Position numbers and translations under genes: made by a program. From Methylomonas sp. (GTDB lineage Bacteria > Pseudomonadota > Gammaproteobacteria > Methylococcales > Methylomonadaceae): a stretch of 24,955 bases of DNA. Under the pieces are notes generated by a model that was given only the letters and a program-made list of their open reading frames with translations, had not been told where the DNA came from and made no database searches. Each line of letters opens with the position of its first letter. The stretch's first letter is position 1. Below, piece after piece: positions 15,064-23,570 of the stretch. The stretch lies in the NCBI GenBank assembly GCA_026988195.1, contig JALSLS010000041.1, forward strand, positions 1 through 24,955, written 5' to 3'.

Positions 15064-16088
15064 CCTAAAACCCCATATTTTGTAAAATTGATATTGTAAG
15101 TTTTTCCACTGCCATTATCTAGTTTATTAAGGGCATTTGTAACAGCAACTTTTTTAGTTGGCTCGACAAGTAACATCATGAACCCCCCCCCGCCAGCACC
15201 TGATAGTTTTGCAGACATAGCGCCAGCATCAATAGCAGCCTCATATATTCGTTCTACATGTGGATTACTAATTACATTTGATGTTAGTTTTTTTGCAGTC
15301 CATGATTCATTAAGGATGTCAGACATATCATGGATATTTCCACGAAGGAGTGCTTCCTTCATTTGAAATGAGAATTTTTTAACTTGGTGCATTCCCTCCA
15401 AAGCATTATTATCTTTTTTATTGTTAACTAACTCGACTTGATCATCAATAATATGGGCAGATTCTCTTGAAGTACCCGTGAAATAGAGTAGTAAGTGCTC
15501 TTCTAGTTCATTGATTATTTTATTTCTAATTCTGAGTGGGTTTACAATAATCCGATCATCAGCGTAGAATTCAATGAAGTTAAAACCACCAAATGTTGCC
15601 GCGTATTGGTCTTGTTTTCCCCCGGAAAGCTTACAATCTTCTCGTTCAATCTCATAAGCCAAATGCGCTAAATCATATTCGCCAAGGGGTAGCTTTAAAA
15701 GCTCTGCATAGGCTTTTAAAATTGCTACTACCATCGTAGATGAAGAACCTAAGCCACTGCCAGGCGGAGCATCTGAATAGGTTGTGACCTCAACGGGGAG
15801 GGCTTGATCATTATTAAAATCACGAACTACTCGGTTGTACACGGCCTTATGTAATATTAAGTCTCCTTTAATCGCATAAACTGGAGCTAATTCATCACTC
15901 CAATTCTTTTGCATATCAAGCGCCTTAAAGCTTACCTTGTTTTCATTAGTCAGTCGTAAAGTGCAATGAGCATACATATTAATAGTTGTATTGAGCACGC
16001 AACCGCCATAGATTTCACTATATGGACTGACATCTGTGCCACCACCAGCTAATCCAAGGCGGAGTGAAGCCTTTGAGCGAATAATCAT
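15051..16088 (-). CDS. hddA: D-glycero-alpha-D-manno-heptose 7-phosphate kinase
   Basis: A 345-residue GHMP-family kinase. The N-terminus SKASLRLGLAGGGTDVSPYS (5-24) is typical of HddA and L-fucokinase relatives. The phosphate loop is PPGSGLGSSS (108-117), and the third GHMP motif is KLSGAGGGGFMMLL near residue 300. It phosphorylates D-glycero-D-manno-heptose 7-phosphate at C1 in the alpha configuration. The bisphosphate then passes to GmhB and HddC. The three consecutive GGG glycine codons of the third motif make a perfect G9 tract, unusual in this AT-rich sequence where GGT and GGA are otherwise common. The frame is intact here. It lies 35 nt after the dehydratase gene and overlaps gmhA. 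Confidence 0.92.
   Translation of the reverse strand: MIIRSKASLRLGLAGGGTDVSPYSEIYGGCVLNTTINMYAHCTLRLTNENKVSFKALDMQKNWSDELAPVYAIKGDLILHKAVYNRVVRDFNNDQALPVEVTTYSDAPPGSGLGSSSTMVVAILKAYAELLKLPLGEYDLAHLAYEIEREDCKLSGGKQDQYAATFGGFNFIEFYADDRIIVNPLRIRNKIINELEEHLLLYFTGTSRESAHIIDDQVELVNNKKDNNALEGMHQVKKFSFQMKEALLRGNIHDMSDILNESWTAKKLTSNVISNPHVERIYEAAIDAGAMSAKLSGAGGGGFMMLLVEPTKKVAVTNALNKLDNGSGKTYNINFTKYGVLGWTV
15183..15191. repeat. G9 homopolymer inside hddA
   Basis: Nine C on the plus strand (G9 in coding sense) lie in the codons for the Gly-rich third GHMP motif. Gain or loss of one base would truncate the kinase before its last conserved block. Tracts of 8-12 G are typical slip sites in phase-variable surface genes. 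Confidence 0.85.
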
Positions 16089-16123
16089 ACTTTTCTTTCT
16101 GTTATAAATATAATGAAATAGAA

Positions 16124-17137
16124 TTATCTAGATAAATATTTATGCCCAGATCCTACTCTTTCTCGCCAGTAATTCAATAAATCTTGCATTGTTTGCTCAA
16201 ATGTTATTTCTGGCTTCCAACCAGTGTGTTTTTGAAATTTTCTAGTGTCAGGTACTTGTAAATCAGCATCAATTGGTCGAAGTCGCTCAGGGTCTGTTTT
16301 TACTGTTATATCTTTTTTATCGGAAAGACTTAGTAAGTAATCCAACATTTCTTTTACAGAACAAGTATAAGTGCCGCCTATATTATAGTATTCGCCAGCA
16401 GTAGGATTGATAGTAACTAACATATGATAGGCTTTTACAGCGTCTCTAACGTCAGCCCATGTTCTTAGTGAGTCAAGGTTTCCTGTTTTCACAACAGGAG
16501 GAAGTAAGCCTGCTTCGATCATTGCAATTTGTTTGGCAAAAGTAGACTCCGCAAAAACATCACCACGTCGAGGCCCTGTATGTGTAAACATCCTGGTTGT
16601 CATAACTTTCATACCATAGGCTTCACCGTAATAACGACCTACTAAATCTGTTCCTACTTTTGATATAGCATAAGGTGATGCGGGGTGAAACCCAACTTCT
16701 TCATGTATTGGAAGGTCTTCTTTAGATACTCTTCCAAATACTTCAGATGATGCACAAACATGTATCACAGGGTTAGTTTCACTTATTCGTATAGCTTCTA
16801 GTAAATTACAGGTTCCCGTAATATTCGTATTTAATGTATCCGCTGGTGAATCAAAACTAGTTTTTGGGTAACTTTGTGCGGCAAGATGAAAAATATAGTC
16901 TGGTTTTATTCGTTGGATAATATGAAGCATGCTACCCATATCGTTTAAATCAGCCGACTCAAAAAACAGCCTGTCCTTTTTGTTTACTCTATCTAAAAGA
17001 TGCTCAACGTTGTCTAATGGACTTCTCCAGCGACACATGCCATATATATCCCAATCAGTTTGTTCTAATAGATAATCAGCAAGGTGAGAACCAACCATGC
17101 CTGTTATACCTGTTATCAAAGCTTTATTTGCATTCAT
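16124..17137 (-). CDS. GDP-sugar 4,6-dehydratase (GMD/DmhA-like)
   Basis: A 337-residue extended SDR of the GDP-mannose 4,6-dehydratase group. NAD(P) loop GITGMVG (10-16), FHLAAQSYPKTSF (83-95), VCASSEVFG (127-135) with Ser131 and Glu132, and SPYAISK (154-160) with Tyr156 and Lys160 are all GMD-like. It makes a GDP-4-keto-6-deoxy sugar. Placed directly before hddA-gmhA-hddC-gmhB, the likely substrate is GDP-D-glycero-D-manno-heptose, as for DmhA of Yersinia pseudotuberculosis, rather than GDP-mannose. That choice rests on context only. The next gene upstream encodes a reductase-like SDR that could complete the 6-deoxy sugar. Confidence 0.85.
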   Translation of the reverse strand: MNANKALITGITGMVGSHLADYLLEQTDWDIYGMCRWRSPLDNVEHLLDRVNKKDRLFFESADLNDMGSMLHIIQRIKPDYIFHLAAQSYPKTSFDSPADTLNTNITGTCNLLEAIRISETNPVIHVCASSEVFGRVSKEDLPIHEEVGFHPASPYAISKVGTDLVGRYYGEAYGMKVMTTRMFTHTGPRRGDVFAESTFAKQIAMIEAGLLPPVVKTGNLDSLRTWADVRDAVKAYHMLVTINPTAGEYYNIGGTYTCSVKEMLDYLLSLSDKKDITVKTDPERLRPIDADLQVPDTRKFQKHTGWKPEITFEQTMQDLLNYWRERVGSGHKYLSR

Positions 17138-17147
17138 AATTATTTCT

Positions 17148-18020
17148 CTATGTTTTAGGGCAGCTATTCTTTACCATTTCATCAAGTGTTTCTATATTTC
17201 TTTTTAAAATTTTTTTTAAAAATATAGATTTCATATTTATTGTCTCTGGTCTGGCTTCATAAAATGAAGTTGAAGGCTTAACAACCTCATATTTAAGTTG
17301 TGGTAGACATAGTCTTTGTATTGATTTTGCAATATCTAGCCTTGAAATTAATTCATGTCCACAAAAATTAACAAAAGGGCTTTCAATTTTATCCCACAAG
17401 TTAGGCAATTCTGCCAAAGACGTTAAGACATCACTGAGGCTTATAATTGATCGCTTCAAAGGGTGAAATATACTGGCTTTGGTGTTATTTTTTTCGCATT
17501 CATATAAATACTTGGTGAATTTATCATCTCTTGAAAAGACATATGAAAATCGGGTGGATTTGAAGTTTTTATCATTTTGAAAATATTCTTCTATTTCTTG
17601 TTTCATTTGTCCATATATTCCGATAGGTGAGTATGTCATTGTTTGTTCATCAACTGCTTTTTCTTTTTGGCCATATACTACATCACTTGATGCAAAAATA
17701 ACTTTCTTTTGGTGTTTAAGACAAACTGAGATAAACTTTTTTGTACCTATAACATTTATTTCTCTACATAATTTTTGTTGTTCGGAACAAAAGTCAGGAC
17801 TTGATATACCCGCTAGCATGTATACAACGTCAATATCTTCAATTTGCTTATAGTTAAAATCATTCATGTTTTGTAAATTAAGCTTTATATCTGAATGGAC
17901 GTTGCTTGAAGAAGAGTATTTAATAATATTATTAGTGTTAGTTTCTAGGAAATCTCCTAGTGCGCCGGCAATGTAGCCCGATTTACCAACAATTAATACT
18001 TTATTATTCATATTAACCAT
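17148..18020 (-). CDS. RmlD/DmhB-like NAD(P)-dependent sugar reductase
   Basis: A 290-residue extended SDR. The nucleotide loop is VGKSGYIAG (11-19), a variant of GxxGxxG. FASSDVVYG (109-117) and IYGQMK (135-140, with Tyr136 and Lys140) supply the catalytic residues. Overall it looks like RmlD-type 4-ketoreductases or epimerase-like proteins. Beside the GDP-sugar dehydratase the simplest role is reduction of the 4-keto intermediate to GDP-6-deoxy-heptose. The start is ATG at 18020, after AAAGGA, overlapping the upstream glycosyltransferase gene by 8 nt; a second ATG lies three codons later. The exact reaction (reductase or epimerase) is uncertain. Confidence 0.75.
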   Translation of the reverse strand: MVNMNNKVLIVGKSGYIAGALGDFLETNTNNIIKYSSSSNVHSDIKLNLQNMNDFNYKQIEDIDVVYMLAGISSPDFCSEQQKLCREINVIGTKKFISVCLKHQKKVIFASSDVVYGQKEKAVDEQTMTYSPIGIYGQMKQEIEEYFQNDKNFKSTRFSYVFSRDDKFTKYLYECEKNNTKASIFHPLKRSIISLSDVLTSLAELPNLWDKIESPFVNFCGHELISRLDIAKSIQRLCLPQLKYEVVKPSTSFYEARPETINMKSIFLKKILKRNIETLDEMVKNSCPKT

Positions 18021-19158
18021 ATGTTCCTTTAGTTTTAACTATGATGGTCTCAAAGTCTAAAAATAACTTATTAGCAATAACATCCCATGAATACTCTGTT
18101 TCTGCTAATTTAAAAGCCTCCCTAGACATTTTTGCAACTGCACTTGGGTTTGATGCTAAATTCAACATTGCTTCTGAAAGGTGTTTTATATTATTTGGCT
18201 CAATAATCAAGCCATTTTTACCATTTTGAATTTGTTCAGGTAACGCTCCTACATTTGTAGCAATACACGGTATTCCCCTGGCTAATGCGATGCTTGCAGG
18301 GCCAGATTGTGTGGCTGAGAGATATGGAAGAACCATAACACCATGGTTATCAAGTTCGCTTAGCATTATTTCATCACTTACCCATTCATTGAGCAGCTTG
18401 CCTTGATTATTTAAGAGGGTTTCCTTTGCTGTTTTATCTAACGGACCACGCCCAACAATGGTTAGTTCTATATCTGGTTTTTCTTTTTTTGCTTGTTCAA
18501 AAGCGGAAATTAGGATTTCTACACCTTTATAAGCTTCTATTCTTCCTATAAAGATAAATTTGTTATTGTTAGTAGCATGGTAGTTAGCAATCTCATCTTT
18601 GTTGACATTAGTTATAAACTTATAAGCACCATGCTTAGATTCTATTAATGATGGTTTTGGATGGATGTTACTAATTAATGAGGCGCTATATTTAGAAATT
18701 CCAATCAATGCATCAGCTTTTATAGGATTGAAAGTTTCGTTTATTTTTACTAACAATTTCCACCGATCAGGATGTGGAATTGGATCATGAATAATTGCAG
18801 TCCAAGGGATATCAGGAGAAAGTTTGTTTTTAATACTTCTTTGCCAGGGGCTAGGCATCGTATCGAATATCAAATTTGGGGCGTCTCTGTTTAAAGCTGT
18901 GGCAACTTTTTTTATTTTATTTTGTGTTAAAAAAGATAAAGCTAATGACTTAAAACCATTATAGGTATCAAAAAGACGTATTGTAATCCCGATGCTTTCC
19001 CACTTATATAGCAAAGGATTTCTTTTTGATAGGTAAGCTATAATCGTACAGTTCTTAGATAGTCCCTTAGCGATTTCACAAGTGTATTCACCAAGACCTT
19101 CACTAGAACCTAAATAAATAATTACTATTTTCATCTGCCTGTCTAAACTAGAATTCAT
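18013..19158 (-). CDS. Family 4 glycosyltransferase
   Basis: A 381-residue GT-B glycosyltransferase. The N-terminal domain shows SSEGLGEYTCEIAKGL (18-33). The C-terminal domain shows FIFIGRIEAYKGVEILI and LTIVGRGPLDKTAKE. The active-site stretch is LPYLSATQSGPASIALARG, in which the usual acidic residues of the EX7E motif are replaced, a variant seen in one GT4 subgroup. The end carries GKNGLIIEPNN for nucleotide-sugar contact. It would add one sugar of the repeat unit at the inner membrane. Its start overlaps the upstream epimerase stop by one base. Substrate not predictable; the nearby GDP-heptose, CapD-type and SQD1-type products are candidates. Confidence 0.83.
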   Translation of the reverse strand: MNSSLDRQMKIVIIYLGSSEGLGEYTCEIAKGLSKNCTIIAYLSKRNPLLYKWESIGITIRLFDTYNGFKSLALSFLTQNKIKKVATALNRDAPNLIFDTMPSPWQRSIKNKLSPDIPWTAIIHDPIPHPDRWKLLVKINETFNPIKADALIGISKYSASLISNIHPKPSLIESKHGAYKFITNVNKDEIANYHATNNNKFIFIGRIEAYKGVEILISAFEQAKKEKPDIELTIVGRGPLDKTAKETLLNNQGKLLNEWVSDEIMLSELDNHGVMVLPYLSATQSGPASIALARGIPCIATNVGALPEQIQNGKNGLIIEPNNIKHLSEAMLNLASNPSAVAKMSREAFKLAETEYSWDVIANKLFLDFETIIVKTKGTYG

Positions 19159-20135
19159 TAGTTCAAAAACCAGTCTATTGTTTTATTAATCCCAATAGTG
19201 AGGTTAGTATCTGCTTTCCAATTAAGCTGTTCTTTTGCTTTAGAGGTATCGGAGAAATTTCTCATTACATCGCCCAATCGTTTTTCTCCATATTTAATAT
19301 CCAATTTGATTCCTTTTGCTTCAAGAGCTGGCACCATAATTTTCATTAATTCATTCAGGGTGGTTTCACTGGCGGTTGCTATCTGATAGGTTTCTCCACC
19401 GATGCCTTTTACTGTTCCTGCTTTAATTACCGCATCTACCAGGTCATCAATATAAATAAAGTCGCGGGTTTGTGTACCATCCCCATAGATTTCGACTTGC
19501 TTTCCTTCTAATGCCAGGCGTATAAATTTGGCAACAACACTAGATTTATGTTTTGAACCAGGGCCGTAAACATTACCAAAGCGTAGTGCAACTGTATCTA
19601 TTTCAAAGGTTTTAAAGTAGGAAGAACAATAACCTTCTCCTGCCAGTTTACTTGCACCATATGGCGAAACAGGGTGTGGTGGTAACTCTTCGTGAATTGG
19701 TGGTTCTACTTCACCCGCAGGTGCACCACTGGAGGCAAATACAAAGCGTTTGACTTTGTTTTGTCTTGCGGCTTCCAGCATATTGAATATGCCAATAACA
19801 TTGCATTCCATATCTAAACGAGGGTCTTCCACTGAGTTGGGTACGCCTGTATTGGCGGCAAAATGAATGATGGCATCCATATTCTCACATACTTGCTGGG
19901 TGATTTTTTCGTCTCTTATATCACCTACAATCAATTGACAATCGCCATTTTCAAGGTCAGTGATTTGCTCTGGCTTTATTTCTTCAAAGTCAATGGCTTC
20001 TGCTAAATCTTCTCTGGTGCCAACAGATAAATTGTCCAGTATACGAAATGAATGCTTACCTTCTTTTTTTAGTTGTTTGATGACGCTTGTTCCTAAGAAT
20101 CCGCAACCACCTGTGATTAACCATTTCATCCCCAT
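19158..20135 (-). CDS. GalE-like NAD-dependent epimerase/dehydratase
   Basis: A 325-residue extended SDR. Motifs are LITGGCGFLG (6-15), FAANTGVPNSVEDP (92-105), SSGAPAGE (135-142), and SPYGASK (157-163) with Tyr159 and Lys163. The SSGAPAGE stretch replaces the usual aromatic residue of GalE-type SSxxxYG, so substrate preference may differ. It probably epimerises or oxidises a UDP-sugar. Two ATGs are possible, at 20135 and 20129. The second gives the natural beginning MKWLITGG, an exact ATGA overlap with the SQD1-like stop and better spacing from GGAG, so I prefer 20129. Tight coupling with the SQD1-like gene suggests the two act on one pathway. Confidence 0.82.
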   Translation of the reverse strand: MGMKWLITGGCGFLGTSVIKQLKKEGKHSFRILDNLSVGTREDLAEAIDFEEIKPEQITDLENGDCQLIVGDIRDEKITQQVCENMDAIIHFAANTGVPNSVEDPRLDMECNVIGIFNMLEAARQNKVKRFVFASSGAPAGEVEPPIHEELPPHPVSPYGASKLAGEGYCSSYFKTFEIDTVALRFGNVYGPGSKHKSSVVAKFIRLALEGKQVEIYGDGTQTRDFIYIDDLVDAVIKAGTVKGIGGETYQIATASETTLNELMKIMVPALEAKGIKLDIKYGEKRLGDVMRNFSDTSKAKEQLNWKADTNLTIGINKTIDWFLN

Positions 20136-21313
20136 TTTACTCCTTTGAATATGACATCCTTGCGGATATTATTTTTGTGTTGCTCGACTACCTTGAACAT
20201 TTTTTCCATTGAGGCTTCATCTAATAAATGGGGCGTTACACCAATATCCTGCAAGCCTTGGTAGGCTGGGTTGTAGTAATGCTCTTCTGCTTCTTTTCTG
20301 GGGTTTTCAATATGATCTATTTGCACATTGAAGTCTAGCTTATTTCCTACCTTTTGGGTTAGCTCTGCCAGTTCGTTTGCAGTAAAAGTTTCCATTATCT
20401 GATTGTAAATTTTAAGCTCACCTTTTTTTGCAGGGTGTTTTTGTGAGGCTTCAATACACTGTAAAGTATCTTTTATATTGAGATAACCACGGGTTTGCCC
20501 GCCTTGACCATAAACGGTTAGAGGGTAGCCGACGATGGATTGGACAATAAAACGATTGACGATAGTGCCAAAAATTTCATCATAATTGAATAGGGTTTTG
20601 AGTCGATCATCAATTAATGATTCTTCCGTTTCGATACCGTAAACGGGGCCCTGCATTAAATCGGTAATCCTTAAATCCCACATACGTACGCCAAACCATT
20701 CCAAGTCGGTATCCATAATCTTGGTGGTGTGATATAGCGAGCTGGCTTGCCTTGGGAAAAGAAATTTATCTTTGCGCCCTTTGTGTTCAACCTCTAACCA
20801 GCCTTCTTCAATATCGATATTGGGTGTACCATATACGCCCATGGTGCCAAGTTTGATAATATGTGTTTCTGGCGAATAATCACGTACTGCCCAAACAAGG
20901 TTGTTGGTGACGCGTAAATTGTTAATTAATGTAATGTCTGCGTGCTTATAATCCATTACGGAGTAGGGTGCGGAGGGCTGCTCGGCATAATGAATAATTG
21001 TTTCTGGAATCCCTGTAAATGTATTATTAACCGCCCATTGGTAGTTAAAATTACCTGTAAACAAGGAGCGCATAAACTCAGGTTCAGACAAGTCGCCAAT
21101 CACAACTTTGATTTCTTTGCCTGTTTTTTCATGCCAGATTTTGGCTCGTTCAATTAATGTAGGTACTGGATATAACATCCCTGTATCTAACTCAGTACAG
21201 GCGTTGCGACGAAAATAATTATCAACAACGGTGACATCATGCCCACGGCTTGAAAAATGCATAGCAGTCGGCCAGCCTAGATAACCGTCACCACCGAGTA
21301 TTAGAATGCTCAT
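20126..21313 (-). CDS. UDP-sulfoquinovose synthase (SQD1/SqdB)-like protein
   Basis: A 395-residue extended SDR with strong SQD1 features: LILGGDGYLGWPTAMHFS (4-21), IIHYAEQPSAPYSVMD (106-121), IIKLGTMGVYGTPNIDIEEG (152-171, Thr157), FPRQASSLYHTTK (186-198, Tyr194 and Lys198), and YPLTVYGQGGQTRGYLNIKD, all near-identical in pattern to plant SQD1 and bacterial SqdB. Those enzymes use NAD, UDP-glucose and sulfite to make UDP-sulfoquinovose for sulfolipid. Agl3 of Sulfolobus does so for glycoprotein glycans. In this locus the product would enter a surface polysaccharide. It lies between a CapD-like dehydratase and a GalE-like epimerase with ATGA overlaps on both sides. No sqdC/sqdD/SQD2-type lipid transferase is seen nearby. 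A relative that makes another modified sugar is possible. Confidence 0.85.
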   Translation of the reverse strand: MSILILGGDGYLGWPTAMHFSSRGHDVTVVDNYFRRNACTELDTGMLYPVPTLIERAKIWHEKTGKEIKVVIGDLSEPEFMRSLFTGNFNYQWAVNNTFTGIPETIIHYAEQPSAPYSVMDYKHADITLINNLRVTNNLVWAVRDYSPETHIIKLGTMGVYGTPNIDIEEGWLEVEHKGRKDKFLFPRQASSLYHTTKIMDTDLEWFGVRMWDLRITDLMQGPVYGIETEESLIDDRLKTLFNYDEIFGTIVNRFIVQSIVGYPLTVYGQGGQTRGYLNIKDTLQCIEASQKHPAKKGELKIYNQIMETFTANELAELTQKVGNKLDFNVQIDHIENPRKEAEEHYYNPAYQGLQDIGVTPHLLDEASMEKMFKVVEQHKNNIRKDVIFKGVKWG

Positions 21314-22398
21314 GAGTTTTTCTCCTCTTTATCGCCAGGCCAATAACGTTCCCCAAATTGATCTTCTTGAATATCTAATAAATTATTAGATAATAAAAAA
21401 TTCTTAATATCATCTTGTGTCATCATTTTGGCTTCAGAGGAGACATAAGGATCATCAACAACTTCATTCACTATGTCGTCATAGTTGTATTGAACATCTT
21501 TGTGAAAGCCTCTAAAAGCAGGTAAAACAGAGAAATACTGTTCAAGCTCAACTGCTCTTCGGGTTTCTTCATCACTCATTAGTTCTTCATAAAGTTTTTC
21601 ACCAGGTTTTGAACCTATAATATTTATTTCAATATCATTAGCTTTATGTTCGTAGTGTTCAGCCAAGAGGTTAATCATAACTTTTGCAAGGTCTGATATT
21701 CGCAGTACTGGCATTTTGGTAATAAACACCTCTCCGCCTTGCGCTTGTTGAGCAGAGTCAATAACCAGTCGTACAGATTCTTCAACTGTCATGACAAAGC
21801 GCGTCATTTCTGGATCAGTCAAGGTAATTGGACCGCCATTCTTAATTTGTTGCTTGAATATAGGGATTACAGAACCATTAGAACCTAAAACATTACCAAA
21901 ACGAGTAGAAGCGTAGATGGTATTTGATTTTTTTGAACTGCCATTCGCCGCCGTCATTAAGCGCTCCCCCATTAGTTTGGAGGTTCCCATAACATTTGTC
22001 GGATTGACTGCTTTATCAGAGCTGGTAAAGATGACTTTTTCTACGTTATTAGCCTCAGCTGCAAATACGATATTTTCACAACCAAGAATATTTGTTTGCA
22101 CGGCTTCGTGTGGCGACCTTTCACATAAGATAACATGCTTTAATGCGGCTGCATGAAAAACAATATCAATATCTTGCATAAGCTGGGCTAGCGCATCTCT
22201 ATCACGTATATCCGCCAGATGAAAACTAGCTCTTGAATCATCGAGGTATAACTGGTCGATGAAAAAGAGTTCGGATTCATTGTTGTCAATTCCGATAACA
22301 GAGCTTGGTTGATACTTTTTATTTTGCAAAAGAGCTTTAACTAACTCAGAGCCTACAGTGCCACAAGCTCCCGTGACTAAAATTGATTTATTTTTCAT
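21310..22398 (-). CDS. CapD/WbpM-like UDP-N-acetylhexosamine 4,6-dehydratase
   Basis: A 362-residue soluble SDR of the polysaccharide biosynthesis CapD group. It lacks the membrane domain of full WbpM. NAD(P) loop TGACGTVG (9-16), HAAALKHVILCE (82-93), SSDKAVNPTNVMGTSK (126-141) with Lys129, Met137 and Lys141, then TRFGNVLGSNGSV and ITKMPVLRISDLA are standard. Met at 137 replaces the Tyr of PseB-type enzymes, as in WbpM/FlaA1 relatives. It should make a UDP-4-keto-6-deoxy-N-acetylhexosamine, the precursor of many amino sugars (for example QuiNAc or FucNAc). It opens the intact part of the operon, with 43 nt between it and the ugd remnant. The exact epimer is not determinable. Confidence 0.85.
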   Translation of the reverse strand: MKNKSILVTGACGTVGSELVKALLQNKKYQPSSVIGIDNNESELFFIDQLYLDDSRASFHLADIRDRDALAQLMQDIDIVFHAAALKHVILCERSPHEAVQTNILGCENIVFAAEANNVEKVIFTSSDKAVNPTNVMGTSKLMGERLMTAANGSSKKSNTIYASTRFGNVLGSNGSVIPIFKQQIKNGGPITLTDPEMTRFVMTVEESVRLVIDSAQQAQGGEVFITKMPVLRISDLAKVMINLLAEHYEHKANDIEINIIGSKPGEKLYEELMSDEETRRAVELEQYFSVLPAFRGFHKDVQYNYDDIVNEVVDDPYVSSEAKMMTQDDIKNFLLSNNLLDIQEDQFGERYWPGDKEEKNS

Positions 22399-22441
22399 AT
22401 AACCTTTCTCGTATTCTATTACTACATTTTAACAATAAGAT

Positions 22442-23391
22442 TTAAGCATCACTTCCAAACAAATCTCTCGTTACAACCTTACCCTCAATATCACTAATAT
22501 CATCCGATAGGCGATTAGCCACAACCACATCAGAAATTTTCTTAAATTCTTCTAAGTTATTTACAACACGTGAGTTAAAGAAGTCTTTTTCATTAAGCTC
22601 GGGTTCGTATACAACAACCTCAATACCTTTGGCTTTAATGCGTTTCATTATACCCTGAATGGACGATGCTCTAAAGTTATCCGAGCCACTTTTCATTATT
22701 AAGCGATATATGCCGACTATTTTTGGGTTTTGTTTTATCACTAAATCAGCAATAAAGTCTTTGCATGTACTGTTTGATTCTACTATTGCGTTGATTAGAT
22801 TGCTAGGTACATCTTGATAATTTGCACGTAGTTGTTTTGTGTCTTTGGGTAGGCAGTATCCGCCGTAGCCGAATGATGGGTTGTTATAGTGATCACCAAT
22901 GCGCGGATCTAGCCCTACGCCTTTGATTATTTGTTTTGTGTCTAACTCATACATCTGTGCATAGGTGTCTAGCTCATTAAAATAGGCTACGCGCATGGCT
23001 AAATAGGTGTTTGAGAATAGTTTTATGGCATCTGCTTCGGTTGAATCCATGATGAGTATTGCGATGTCTTTTTTATCGCGCCTTGGGCGAGTAAATCTGC
23101 AAATTGTTTTGCTCTATCGCTTTGCTCGCCTACAATAATTCTTGATGGGTGTAGGTTGTCGTAAAGCGCTAAGCCTTCTCTTAAAAATCCTGGTGAGAAA
23201 ATAATGTTATTTGTACCTAACTCTTCTGTTATTCGTTTTGTATAACCTACGGGTACGGTTGATTTAATCACCATGGTTGCATCAGGGTTGATGCTAATCA
23301 CATCTTTTATGACAGATTCTACGGTTGAGGTGTTGTATTCATCGGTGTACTCTTGTTTTTCATCTACTTCTTTTGGTGCGCTTTTGGTGCG
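22442..23391 (-). pseudogene. ugd: UDP-glucose 6-dehydrogenase remnant, 5'-truncated and frameshifted
   Basis: The minus strand carries the central and C-terminal parts of an enterobacterial-type Ugd, which oxidises UDP-glucose to UDP-glucuronate. From TSTVESVIKDVISINPD through VIKSTVPVGYTKRI and FSPGFLREGLALYDNLHPSR it reads in one frame up to GAIKK. The next frame then gives DSTEADAIKLFSNTYLAMR, DPRIGDHYNNPSFGYGGYC (catalytic Cys in GGYCLPKD), and the end TRDLFGSDA. The frames part at a T6 run, 23069-23074 (A6 in coding sense); one extra base would rejoin them. The first 75-90 residues, including the GxGxxG NAD loop, are missing; the homology stops near 23385 at an 11-bp tandem repeat. A related second 3' end lies at 24486-24597. 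It is very probably non-functional, and a functional copy may exist elsewhere. Confidence 0.85.
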
Positions 23392-23570
23392 CTACGAATC
23401 TTATCAAAACGACTTTCAATATCTCGTACTTGTTGTTGTACCTCATTAGGAAGCTGGTAGTCATGAGCCTGTATCATAATCTTTACACCTTGATTCTTAT
23501 ATTTTTCTAGTTCTGCTAAAACTTGCTCAGCTACACCAGAATTAGCATCTATATCTATGGTGATTTGCAT
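23364..23570 (-). CDS. Small hypothetical protein at the ugd breakpoint
   Basis: A 68-codon frame starting MQITIDIDANSGVAEQVLAE, with ATG directly after the stop of the acetyltransferase remnant (TAAATG). It is rich in Glu, Lys and Gln with a predicted helix-strand pattern, and ends SAPKAHQKK inside the 11-bp tandem repeat. I do not recognise a family; small antitoxin-like proteins have this look but that is weak evidence. With a single copy of the 11-bp unit, its frame would run straight into the ugd remnant. Confidence 0.4.
   Translation of the reverse strand: MQITIDIDANSGVAEQVLAELEKYKNQGVKIMIQAHDYQLPNEVQQQVRDIESRFDKIRSAPKAHQKK
23371..23392. repeat. 11-bp perfect tandem duplication
   Basis: The unit TTTTGGTGCGC occurs twice in direct succession (23371-23381 and 23382-23392) at the join between the 68-codon ORF and the ugd remnant. 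Removing one copy would put both frames in register. Confidence 0.85.

Noticed and set aside
23023..23301. A 92-codon frame starting at GTG 23301 as an independent small gene
   Set aside because: The sequence is the middle part of Ugd, and the homology runs on upstream of the GTG in the same frame. The late divergent tail is due to the T6 frameshift.
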